This document shows, one piece after another, positions 27,657 through 36,273 of a stretch of DNA of 64,000 nt (the stretch's first letter is position 1; each line of letters opens with the position of its first letter). The position numbers and the translations under genes are program-made. The DNA is from Opitutaceae bacterium EW11 (GTDB taxonomy: Bacteria; Verrucomicrobiota; Verrucomicrobiia; Opitutales; Opitutaceae): positions 434,001-498,000 of the forward strand of contig QAYY01000003.1 of assembly GCA_003054665.1 (NCBI GenBank). Direction: 5' to 3'. The notes under the pieces were generated by a model. That model ran no database searches and had not been told where the DNA came from. It saw nothing but the letters and a program-made list of their open reading frames with translations.

Positions 27657-27879
27657 AGGGCGGGGTGAAGGGATGCCGGTGGGCCGCGCTTTCGAATCGA
27701 AAGGCTGCGTGCCTTCGATGCCGCGGCGGCGACCGTCCGGCCCGAAGGTGGCCCCACGGCTGCATGCGCGCAAGTTCGGGGCTCGCTCGAGCTCGGCGAG
27801 GGCTCGAGACTCCGTCGCGCCCAAGGCGGCCAGGCTGGCGCATCCTCCGGCGGCCGACGCCATAGAGTCGGTGCTTGGC

Positions 27880-30675
27880 CTATCGGAGCGCAGGCACCCG
27901 ACCGGTTTCTCTCACGAGCGCGACACGGAATCCGTGGCCATACCGGCAGTCCGGAAGATCGCGGCTCCGGACGCACGGGTCGGCTGCCCGGATTCCCGCT
28001 TCAACTCCCCAGGCACCGCCCCCGCGGACGACTTTGCACCGTCCCGCAGCCGGCCCGAGCGGGTCGAGCAACGGGCCCGCCGGAAGGCTTTCGTCATACC
28101 AGTCGCGGCACCACTCGGCCACGTTGCCAAGCATATCGCAGAATCCCCAGGCGTTGGGTTTCTTCAAGCCGACTGCCCGAAGTTCCGGCACAAACGTGTC
28201 GCCGTGATAACAGGATCTCGTCCAGTGCTGCGCGACCACCTGCGGCATCCAGCCTTGCTGTTCGCGCTCGGCGAGCGTCGGCAATGTCTCCTGGCCGGAG
28301 CGGCAGGCGTATTCCCATTGGGCCTCGGTCGGCAGGTCGTACCGGAAACCTGCGGGAAGTCGCCCGGCCGCGCGTTCGCGCTCGGTGAGAACGTCACAAA
28401 ACCGCTTCGCTTCGTGCCAAGAGACGTAGTCCATCGGCAATTGCGGTCCCTCCCCGTGGACGGGCAGCCGGAAACTTTTGTCGGGGATGGGCAGCGCGTC
28501 TTTGGCCGGCGTGCCAGCGATCTTCTCGACCAGAAAAACCGTTTCGCGGTCTCGCTGCTCGAAGACGGAAGTCTGCATCAGCGCTGCCCATTGGGCTTGG
28601 GTGACTTCGAATTTGCCCAACCAGAATCCGCCCGTGAACGTTACCTGCGGGCCAGGGGAGTCCGGAGCATCCGGACCTTCCGTCGGTATGCGTGGCCGGC
28701 CCATGGTGAACGTCCCTGCCGGTACCCAGAGTAATTCCAGCTTCAGATCCGGAATGACGATGGGGGGCTTCGACAGGGGGGCGTGATCGTCGGCGTTCGT
28801 GCCGGCGTCGCCTGCGGGAATTGCCGCGACCGGAGATGAAGCCGGTTTCGTGCGCTCGATCAGCCTCGTCGGAGAAAACTCGTCGAGAGCGCGGCGCTCC
28901 AGTGCGGCTTGGAGCCGATCGACTTCGACCAGCCGTATGCGATCGAGCGTGGCCACTCGCGCCCGGCCGAGCCACCGCCGCGCGTCGTCCCAGCGTCTGG
29001 CTCGCGCCGAGATTCCGGCGATTCGCAGCAGCAGATCGTAATCGTATCGGTCGAAGGGTGCAGCCGCTTCGAAGTCGGCCGCGAACGATTCGTACGGAAG
29101 ATCGGATACAGCTTCGGCCAGCGAGCAGAGCAAGAGCTGGACTGACCTGTTGCCCGGGGCTCGTCCGCGAGCACGTTCCAGGTTCTCGACGATCTCGCGG
29201 GTCTGGTCGGCAGCAATGGCTCGCCCCGAAGCGGCGGACCGGACCTGGATCCAAGCGATGCGAGCCAGGCCCAGGTGGACTGCGGAACGGTCGGATCCGT
29301 TTTTTACCGCGATCCGATAGCAGCGCGCCGCGTTCGCGAGGTCGCCTCGCTGTTCAAGGAGAGCGCCGGCCGAAATGAGCAAATCCGGATCCTCGGGCAC
29401 TTCGCGCCGAAACCGCGGCGCCAGCGCTCTCAACGCAGACTCCTGATCGCCGAGCGCATTGAAGATGTCGGCCCGGATCCGCGCGACCTGAACAGACGTC
29501 GCGGGATGGAGTTCGAGCCGGGAGGGCACCGCTGGGTCGTGGAAGGGATGCTCCTCCCAGAACGGCATCGCCGGTTCGGGTTCCTTTGGCCGCCATCTGG
29601 TGTAGTCGCCGCGCAGGTACGTCACGACCTGCCTGTGCGCCTCGGCGAGGCTCATGCCGAAGAGCTGCGTGAATTCGTCGTCCGAAAGAGGATCGTCTCC
29701 TGCTCGGAGGAGAAAGTCTCTCAGTGCGCGGCCGCGGTGGTCCGGATCGGCGATCAGACACCAGTGTACAAAGGCGTCGCGCTGAAGCCGGTGAATCGGC
29801 TCGGCCCAGGCCGGCGAGACCGACTCGACGGAAAACAGATGTCCGAGCGGCGGCAGGTGCCGGGGAATCCGGTTTCTGAGGAACGCGGTGGACCGGTCGC
29901 CGCCCTCCGGCTGGACATCGAAATAGGTGGGCCAGCGGTGTTGGGCGTCGTGATATGTCACGGTGTCGTCGAGGGCGTTGGCCATGATGCTTGTGATGCG
30001 GACGACGCTTTGCTTGAGCGCCGCCTGATGCGGGCCGAAGAACGGCCGCGAACCGCCCACCGCTTCGTAGAAGCAGAATTCCGTCTGCAGCATTCCGGAG
30101 TAAACCAGCGGCGACCCGAAAGCCTGCGGATCCGAAACGTAGGCGCATTGGGCTCCCGTGATCGCGACGCGGTGATCGGGGCGACCGACGGAGCGGGCTT
30201 CTGCGAAACGCACGACCAGGGTGGCGCGGTCGTCCGAGCGCAGGAGCATCGCCCATGGCCTCGCAGGTCGTCCCAACGGCGACGGTCGTTCGGGGATCAA
30301 TTCGGAGTAGGGGCTGGCCGATGCCAGTACGACCGTGAATCGCGAATCCTCCGGAAGAAGAAGTTCGGGACAATACCGTCTGAGAAAAGAAAGATACTGC
30401 GCGAACTGCACCGCGAAGCGGCGCGTGTCCCGCGCCGAGACATCGCTGAGGAGTTCGAATCCATGCGCCTGGGCGATTCTCCAGTCGACGCCGGAATGCC
30501 CGAGGCGACTCTCGTCGATCTGCAATCTGGGTAGAACCACCGTTTCTTCGGCGATGGCTCCGGCCTGCGCCTCGGCTGCGCGTGCCGGAGCGGTAATCCC
30601 GAGGCAAAAGAGGAACGCGAAGGCGGGTCCCGAGATCACCGCGTTCAAACGTCTCCCGACGGAGTTGGTTCGCAT
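27880..30675 (-). CDS. Large exported protein: unknown domain, TPRs, SUMF1-type domain
   Basis: This 931-residue protein has a signal peptide (FAFLFCLGITAPARA). A roughly 370-residue N-terminal region resembles peptidase-like DUF1570-type proteins but has no clear HExxH. A TPR region follows (about 400-600), and the C-terminal 280 residues form a SUMF1/formylglycine-generating-enzyme fold (LELLWVPAGTFTMG, GGFWLGKFEVTQAQWAALM, YDLPTEAQWEYACRSG, NAWGFCDMLGNVAEWCRDWY, GHGFRVALV). The Cys pair expected of true sulfatase-modifying enzymes is not in its usual place, so it is more likely a binding or modifying domain of unknown target. ATG 30675 follows aggtgg by about 6 bases; GTG 30684 is the alternative. 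Confidence 0.82.
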   Translation of the reverse strand: MRTNSVGRRLNAVISGPAFAFLFCLGITAPARAAEAQAGAIAEETVVLPRLQIDESRLGHSGVDWRIAQAHGFELLSDVSARDTRRFAVQFAQYLSFLRRYCPELLLPEDSRFTVVLASASPYSELIPERPSPLGRPARPWAMLLRSDDRATLVVRFAEARSVGRPDHRVAITGAQCAYVSDPQAFGSPLVYSGMLQTEFCFYEAVGGSRPFFGPHQAALKQSVVRITSIMANALDDTVTYHDAQHRWPTYFDVQPEGGDRSTAFLRNRIPRHLPPLGHLFSVESVSPAWAEPIHRLQRDAFVHWCLIADPDHRGRALRDFLLRAGDDPLSDDEFTQLFGMSLAEAHRQVVTYLRGDYTRWRPKEPEPAMPFWEEHPFHDPAVPSRLELHPATSVQVARIRADIFNALGDQESALRALAPRFRREVPEDPDLLISAGALLEQRGDLANAARCYRIAVKNGSDRSAVHLGLARIAWIQVRSAASGRAIAADQTREIVENLERARGRAPGNRSVQLLLCSLAEAVSDLPYESFAADFEAAAPFDRYDYDLLLRIAGISARARRWDDARRWLGRARVATLDRIRLVEVDRLQAALERRALDEFSPTRLIERTKPASSPVAAIPAGDAGTNADDHAPLSKPPIVIPDLKLELLWVPAGTFTMGRPRIPTEGPDAPDSPGPQVTFTGGFWLGKFEVTQAQWAALMQTSVFEQRDRETVFLVEKIAGTPAKDALPIPDKSFRLPVHGEGPQLPMDYVSWHEAKRFCDVLTERERAAGRLPAGFRYDLPTEAQWEYACRSGQETLPTLAEREQQGWMPQVVAQHWTRSCYHGDTFVPELRAVGLKKPNAWGFCDMLGNVAEWCRDWYDESLPAGPLLDPLGPAAGRCKVVRGGGAWGVEAGIRAADPCVRSRDLPDCRYGHGFRVALVRETGRVPALR

Positions 30676-30756
30676 GCCAGCCACCTATCACAACGGGATC
30701 CGGAGAAGAATCACCGAGCGTGTCGGACAGTCATCAGCCGTTGAGCAACACCCCGT

Positions 30757-31740
30757 TCAAACTGACCGCGGCGCGGTTTTCCGCGAGCGCCACCGCCGGC
30801 ATAGGTCGTCGGCCGCGGCGGCCCACGTGGGGAACGCGAACTCAAATCCGGCCCGGGAGAGCACCCCCGGAATCACTCGTCGGCTTTTCAGGACGAGTTC
30901 CGTTTCCGTGCGCATCAGTCGCGCCCCCAGGGCAAGAAGCGCGCGAGGCGCGGGCAGACCGATGGGGCTTCCCCAGGCTCGGCGAAGCCCGGCCATGAAT
31001 TCGCGGTTGGGAAGCGGATTGGGCGCCGGGTTCACCGGACCGCGTGTTTCGCCGTGCTCGATCAGCCAGAAAACGGAGGCGACAAAATCATCCTCGTGGA
31101 TCCAGGAGACGAACTGCCGGCCGTCTCCCGCGGTTCCCCCGAGGCCGAACCGCACCAGGCGCAAGAGAACGTCGAATACTCCGCCCGGATCCGGACTCAT
31201 CGTCATGGCGGAGCGGAGCAGCACGAGGCGGGTTGCGGGGCTCTCGAAGGCCCCGGCTGTGCGTTCCCAACGTTGCGCGACCTCGATGCTGAAGCGCCAG
31301 CTCGGCGGCGCATCGGGCTCGTTGCCTCCGATGACCCCGGTGAACTCGTCGTTGGCGGCGCCATAGGTGTGTGCGTAGATCGTGGCCGTGCTTGCTTGGA
31401 GCCAGACCCTCGGAGGGTTCGACCGGCGCCGTATCGCCTGGCCGAGTACGCGGGTCGACTGAACGCGCGACTCCAAAATGGTCCGACGATTCTCGGGCGT
31501 GTAGCGGCAGTTCACGTTTTGGCCGGCCAGGTTGATCACGACATCGGCACCCTCGAGCGACTGCTCCCACGGTCCGAAGGATACGGCGTCCCAGGCGATG
31601 CTACGCCAGGGGTATTTCGAATCCGCGTGCCGGCTCAGAACCGTCACGTCCCATCCCCGGGCGTGGAATGCGCGCGCGAGCAATGTCCCGACTTGTCCGG
31701 ATCCACCCGGCAATACGACGCGAGGTTTCGAGGAGACCAT
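30757..31740 (-). CDS. SDR39U1-type NAD-dependent epimerase (TIGR01777)
   Basis: This 327-residue atypical short-chain dehydrogenase has the nucleotide-binding start VVLPGGSGQVGTLLARAF. VVINLAGQNVNCRYTPENRR is the hallmark of the YfcH/SDR39U1 group, followed by QASTATIYAHTYGAANDEF and the C-terminal DUF1731-like part (GLPAPRALLALGARLMRTE). The substrate is unknown for most members. Start MVSSKPRVV at 31740 is preferred over a 97-residue upstream extension without coding character. It lies between the GH74 and SUMF1-fusion genes on the same strand, with gaps of about 150 and 80 bases. Confidence 0.9.
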   Translation of the reverse strand: MVSSKPRVVLPGGSGQVGTLLARAFHARGWDVTVLSRHADSKYPWRSIAWDAVSFGPWEQSLEGADVVINLAGQNVNCRYTPENRRTILESRVQSTRVLGQAIRRRSNPPRVWLQASTATIYAHTYGAANDEFTGVIGGNEPDAPPSWRFSIEVAQRWERTAGAFESPATRLVLLRSAMTMSPDPGGVFDVLLRLVRFGLGGTAGDGRQFVSWIHEDDFVASVFWLIEHGETRGPVNPAPNPLPNREFMAGLRRAWGSPIGLPAPRALLALGARLMRTETELVLKSRRVIPGVLSRAGFEFAFPTWAAAADDLCRRWRSRKTAPRSV

Positions 31741-31894
31741 GGTGGCGGCGGGATGGGGCAGGCGGAATGAACCGATCGGCCGCTGATTCGCAACCGACCC
31801 AAGTCTTCCAATCACCGCAGCCGGACCCGGCCCGCACCGTTTCGCATTGGACTGCCGAAGCGTCCGCGATCCGGCGCCGGGCCGCGTCGCGAGT

Positions 31895-34800
31895 TTAGGG
31901 ATACTCGTAGACTTCGACGAGGGCGACGCCGCTCGCGGAGCCTTTGCCTTTGACCTGCGCAGTGTAGGCGCCGGGTTCCAGCGTAAGGATGAGTGCGGCG
32001 TCCTTGCTCGTGCTGGTCCAGGAAAACGCATGAGTCGCCGCGAAGGCGGATACCAACTCGCTGGTGCCTCCCCAATCGTCGTTGGACGTCATGGGATTCG
32101 AGTGGGCGTCGAAGACGGTGAGCGTCGGATCTTCGAGCACGTTGGCCACGCCGTAAGCAGTGAGCGAGGGACCGTTGGCCCGGATGAGGACGCGTTTCGG
32201 CGTGCTGCCGCCGATGACAAAACCACCGATGAGAATCTCGCTGCCGGACTTCACGTAGGCGCGGGTGGAAATGTTGATCAGCTTCGAGGTTGTCGCGTTT
32301 TCGTCCGACTCGAACACCTCGACCAACGCCACGCCTTCGCCGCCGTTTTTCCCCGCCACCTGGGCGGTGTAGGCCCCGGGCGGCAGTGTCATGACCAGCG
32401 CTGCGTCCTTGCTTCCGCGTGTCCAGGCCCAGGCCCCGGATCGCGTCACGGCGGCCTCGATGGTCTCCGGTGAGCTGCCCGACCAGTCGTCGTTCGTTGC
32501 GAGTACGTTCCTGCCCGAGTCGAGCACCGTCAGGACGGGATCGCCGAGATAGTTGGGGACGGAGAACGAATTGAGGGCAGGGCCCCAGGCGCGGATGAGC
32601 ACTTGTTTGCTCTGCGTGCCGCCGATGATGAAGCCCGCGATCTGGATGTTCTCTCCCGTGCTGACGAAGGACCGGCTGGAGAGATTCACGAGCTTCTGGG
32701 TGTCCACGGAGACGAGTGTGAGCACCGCGGCGTTGCTCGTCGTGGAGCCTTTCGCGTTTGTCACCACCACGGTGTACGAGCCCGCGTCGGCGTCCTGGAC
32801 ATTGCTCAACGTGAGGGTGCCGGCGGTCGCTCCGGCAATCGCGACGCCGTCCTTGTACCACTGATAGCTCGTGGCCGAGTCGGCACTCACCGTCAGCCGC
32901 ACCGTGGATCCGTACGCCGCCGCCTGAGTTTTGGGTTGGGTGGTGATGGTGGGCGCGGTCTCCTCCGCGTCGCCGTAGACGATGCCGCGGCCTCCGGTCG
33001 CGAGGTAAACGCGGCCAAACGTCCGGGGATCGCCGGTCAGAGTGTTGATTCCTCCGAACTGATGTTGCGGGTCGTTGATGCGTATCCAAGTGGCGCCGAC
33101 GTCATCGGAGCGGAAGATGCCTTCCACGTCGCCGACCTTGCCGACCATAAACACCGCGGGATGCGTCTGGCCCGCGGCCGGTTTCCCGAAGCCAATGCAG
33201 TACGACTGCTGCACGTTGCCGAGTCTCGTGAAGCTCGTGCCTGAGTCGGTCGAGCGATAGAGCCCTCGATCGCGGATGGAGAGCCAGAGGTTGCCCTCCA
33301 GGCCGGGGACGGCGCGCAGCTCCGTCGCCCAGGAGCCGGCGACCTGCGCGGCCGCGGAGAAGGAAGCACCTCCGTCGGTGCTGCGGTAGAGCCGGCCTGC
33401 GACGGAGTCGTAGATGTAGAATTTGAGCGCGTTGGCCCGGTCGGAAACCGGGATGAACGACGCCGACGAGCTGCTCGGGCTGCCGGTCGCGGGCGACCAG
33501 CTTGCACCGTTCGTCGTCGAAACGTAAGCGCGGGAATTGTCGGGCACCCAGACGAACCGTGCGCCGTCGGCGGATACGGCCCCTGCTCCGGCCCCGTTGG
33601 GCATGCTGGGCGCCGCGGCAAAGGCGTGCCACGTGACCGCTCCGTCCGTCGAGTACTGGGCTGCCGTGGCGCCCGTGCGGACCATGACCCCGGGATTGTT
33701 TTCCGCAAAATCGATGGAGCGACTCGTTCCGATCAGCGGCGCGTGCCGGCCGGTCGCCGGGGAGACCGTCAGGTCCACGTGGCGAAAACCGTCGACGTCG
33801 CCCACGACGCTGACGAGCGGCGCGTTGCCGGTCGGCGGGCTGACGAGCCCGAGCGGGACGGTTTCCTCCAGCCCCCGATTGCGGAAGATCCACGACACGG
33901 CGCCGCCCGAGTCCACCGCGGTTAGCGTATCGGTGCCTATGATACCGTAGCCGGTGACGAACCAGGCCCGTCCGGAGTCGAAGGGATCGATCTCCACGTC
34001 GCTGACCCAGTGCGGAGAAGAGGCGGCCGCCCAGGGGGCCGAGCTGTAGTCCGGCGTGTGCCCGGTGAGCGTGCCTTTCCAGGTCGAGCCGCCGTCGGTA
34101 CTGCGGTAGATTTCGTCGCCCGGAGCCCAGCGATCGAGCGTGCTGACGATCACGGTGCCCGGCTTCTGCGGGTCCGTGGAAATCCCGCCGAAGCCTCCCT
34201 GGCCGGCGGGCGGGGTGATGTTGGTCCACGTGCCGGCGTCGATGGCGTATTTCCAGACGGCCCCGGAATTCACTCCATTCGGGCCGAGTCCGTCGGTGAA
34301 CGTCAGATAGAGCGTCCCACCTTGCTCGTACGCGTACTGATAAGCCATGAGACCGCTTGGCTGGCCGGCGACCGCGGCCCAAGTCGCACCGCCGTCGGTG
34401 CTGCGGTAGAGAGAAGAAACGGTCGTCGTGCTCGTCGCGACGAAGAGCGTGGAAGCGCCGTTGGCGGCGTCGCCCGAACGGGGGTCGAAGGCGACGAAGT
34501 TGACCGCCGACTGGGGAAACGAGGTCACCTTTGCCCAGGTTTGCCCGGAATCCGTGCTGCGCCAGAGGCCATCCTGCGAGGTGCCCAAGTACAGGATACT
34601 TCCTTTGCGCGGATCCACCTGCAGCCGCTCGCCCGTGCCGCGTCCGTCGGAGTTTCCGCCGAGCTTCAGGTTCAATTCGGTGCGCGACCAAGTTGCGCCG
34701 CGGTCGACGGAGCGAAGGATCGCGCCGGTGCGCGCCCAGGAGGGGAGGTATTGTCCGCAGGCGAGGTAGAGCCGGTTGGGATCGTTGGGATCCAGCGCGA

Positions 34801-35074
34801 GGCTCAGGACGCCGGTGAGTTGGGAGTCGGTCGGCCCGAGATCGTCGTTGAGCGGAATCCAACCCGACGCGGACGGATCCCAGCGGTAAACGCCTCCGAC
34901 GTCGGTGCGCGCATACACCAGGTCGCGCGTCGTGGGGTGGGAGACAATGCCCGTGACAAAGCCACCTCCCTCGATCGCGACGTTTCTCCAGGTGTACGAA
35001 GCCCCCGCGAGGCTGGCGATCGGCTCCAGGAGCCAGAGTAGAAGGAGGATCGGGAATGAATGACGGACGGACAT
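31895..35074 (-). CDS. Secreted GH74-family glycosidase with Ig-like and repeat domains
   Basis: This 1059-residue exported protein has a signal peptide (FPILLLLWLLEPIASLAG). A tandem beta-propeller region at about 25-690, rich in BNR/Asp-box units (YRSTDGGATW), matches GH74 xyloglucanases. The probable catalytic residues are Asp58 in YARTDVGGVYRWD and the Asp in GDVDGFRHVDL (about residue 425). An Ig-like domain follows (about 705-785), then two copies of a roughly 130-residue repeat (GGFVIGGSTPKRVLIRANGP, NDDWGG). The likely substrate is xyloglucan or a related beta-glucan in the medium. The C-terminal repeats probably serve surface retention or binding. No PEP-CTERM signal is present. It is divergent from nudC across about 300 bases. 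Confidence 0.88.
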   Translation of the reverse strand: MSVRHSFPILLLLWLLEPIASLAGASYTWRNVAIEGGGFVTGIVSHPTTRDLVYARTDVGGVYRWDPSASGWIPLNDDLGPTDSQLTGVLSLALDPNDPNRLYLACGQYLPSWARTGAILRSVDRGATWSRTELNLKLGGNSDGRGTGERLQVDPRKGSILYLGTSQDGLWRSTDSGQTWAKVTSFPQSAVNFVAFDPRSGDAANGASTLFVATSTTTVSSLYRSTDGGATWAAVAGQPSGLMAYQYAYEQGGTLYLTFTDGLGPNGVNSGAVWKYAIDAGTWTNITPPAGQGGFGGISTDPQKPGTVIVSTLDRWAPGDEIYRSTDGGSTWKGTLTGHTPDYSSAPWAAASSPHWVSDVEIDPFDSGRAWFVTGYGIIGTDTLTAVDSGGAVSWIFRNRGLEETVPLGLVSPPTGNAPLVSVVGDVDGFRHVDLTVSPATGRHAPLIGTSRSIDFAENNPGVMVRTGATAAQYSTDGAVTWHAFAAAPSMPNGAGAGAVSADGARFVWVPDNSRAYVSTTNGASWSPATGSPSSSSASFIPVSDRANALKFYIYDSVAGRLYRSTDGGASFSAAAQVAGSWATELRAVPGLEGNLWLSIRDRGLYRSTDSGTSFTRLGNVQQSYCIGFGKPAAGQTHPAVFMVGKVGDVEGIFRSDDVGATWIRINDPQHQFGGINTLTGDPRTFGRVYLATGGRGIVYGDAEETAPTITTQPKTQAAAYGSTVRLTVSADSATSYQWYKDGVAIAGATAGTLTLSNVQDADAGSYTVVVTNAKGSTTSNAAVLTLVSVDTQKLVNLSSRSFVSTGENIQIAGFIIGGTQSKQVLIRAWGPALNSFSVPNYLGDPVLTVLDSGRNVLATNDDWSGSSPETIEAAVTRSGAWAWTRGSKDAALVMTLPPGAYTAQVAGKNGGEGVALVEVFESDENATTSKLINISTRAYVKSGSEILIGGFVIGGSTPKRVLIRANGPSLTAYGVANVLEDPTLTVFDAHSNPMTSNDDWGGTSELVSAFAATHAFSWTSTSKDAALILTLEPGAYTAQVKGKGSASGVALVEVYEYP

Positions 35075-35372
35075 GGAATCGAGTGTTGCGCGGACTTCGC
35101 GTCTGCGGAGGGGACTTCGCGTCCGAGACGTGCCGGAGAGGCAGCATCGGAGGAAGCGGGGGTTTGAGCCTGGGGTGGGCGGCGACCTGGGGAAGCGAGG
35201 TCAGCCGGGGATTTAGCGATAAATTCGTCTGGCCGCCCGGTGTCAAGCCCCGCGGGCCGACGCAAAAGCCCGGCGCAGCGGTCCGCCTGGATCGATTGTT
35301 CATCCTGCGGTCTGTACCGGCGCGGCCGAGGTCTGGCGTGCATCGCGCCGCCAATCGTGTTTCTTCCGCAGC

Positions 35373-36191
35373 ATGTCTTTCGTTCATCACCACGCTCCCC
35401 ACGCGAAACCCGGGCCGGGCGACGTGTGCCTGGCCATCCATGCGGATCGGCTTCTGGCCCGCCCCGACGTCTCGCAGGCGGCCCAGCTGCCGTGTTGCGG
35501 GGACATCTCCGGCCTGGCCGAGGACCATGCGCCGCCGCTTCTGCACGTGGGAGCGCTCGACGGGAGGGCGTGCTGGCTTCGCGCTGTGGGGGGCTCGGAG
35601 GCGCCGGCGCTCGCGGGCTGGGAGTGGCACGATACCCGTGCGTTGCTCGGGGTTTTCACACCGGCTCAGTCGCACGCCGTGAGTTGTGCGCGCCAGCTTC
35701 TCTGGTGGGACCGACGCCATCGTTTCTGCGGCGTCTGCGGCACCGCGACGGTGGAGGTCGTCGAGGAACGCGCGCGGCGCTGTCCGCAATGCGGCGCGCT
35801 CTACTTCCCCGCGGTTTCTCCGGCGGTGATCGTGGCGGTCACCCGAGGCGACGAGCTGCTGCTCGCGCACAACCGGAATTTTCGCCCGGGCATGTTCAGC
35901 CTGCTGGCGGGTTTCGTGGATCCGGGCGAGACGCTCGAACAAGCCGTCGTCCGCGAGGTGTCCGAGGAGGTTTCGATCCGGGTGAACAATCTCCGCTACA
36001 TTTCGAGCCAGCCGTGGCCGTTTCCAAATTCGCTCATGCTTGGATTCCGGGCGACGCATGCCGACGGCGAGATCGAGGTCGACGGCAAGGAGATCGAGCA
36101 GGCCGGCTGGTTCAAGCGCACCGCGTTGCCCGACATCCCGCGTCCGGGCACCGTGGCCCGCCAGCTGATCGACGCCTGGCTGCGCGAGTAG
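35373..36191 (+). CDS. nudC: NAD(+) diphosphatase / RNA deNADding Nudix enzyme NudC
   Basis: This 272-residue enzyme hydrolyses NADH to NMNH and AMP and removes NAD caps from RNA. A zinc ribbon is formed by Cys119, Cys122, Cys137 and Cys140 (FCGVCG and CPQCG). The Nudix box lies at about 180-202 (GFVDPGETLEQAVVREVSEE). SQPWPFPNSLM at 212-222 is the NudC-specific signature that recognises the nicotinamide side. Length and order match E. coli NudC. Start ATG 35373 gives MSFVHHHAPH. It is convergent with the alpha-2-macroglobulin gene. Confidence 0.95.
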   Translation: MSFVHHHAPHAKPGPGDVCLAIHADRLLARPDVSQAAQLPCCGDISGLAEDHAPPLLHVGALDGRACWLRAVGGSEAPALAGWEWHDTRALLGVFTPAQSHAVSCARQLLWWDRRHRFCGVCGTATVEVVEERARRCPQCGALYFPAVSPAVIVAVTRGDELLLAHNRNFRPGMFSLLAGFVDPGETLEQAVVREVSEEVSIRVNNLRYISSQPWPFPNSLMLGFRATHADGEIEVDGKEIEQAGWFKRTALPDIPRPGTVARQLIDAWLRE

Positions 36192-36235
36192 CGGGGAGCG
36201 GGACGGGCGGTCGCGGCGCTGCAGGCGTGGACCAC

Positions 36236-36259
36236 CGGACCCGGAGATCTCCGAGTCCG
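36236..36259. terminator. Near-perfect palindrome between convergent genes
   Basis: A 24-base palindrome centred on ggagatctcc, with one mismatched pair, lies between the stops of nudC and the alpha-2-macroglobulin gene. It could form a hairpin in either transcript, but there is no T run. A protein-binding site is the alternative. Confidence 0.3.
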
Positions 36260-36273
36260 ACGGCGCACGGCGC

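Noticed and set aside
33102-36059. A 985-residue minus-strand frame overlapping the GH74 and nudC genes
   Set aside because: It runs through two well-supported genes in other frames and its translation is Arg/Gly/Pro-rich without any motif.
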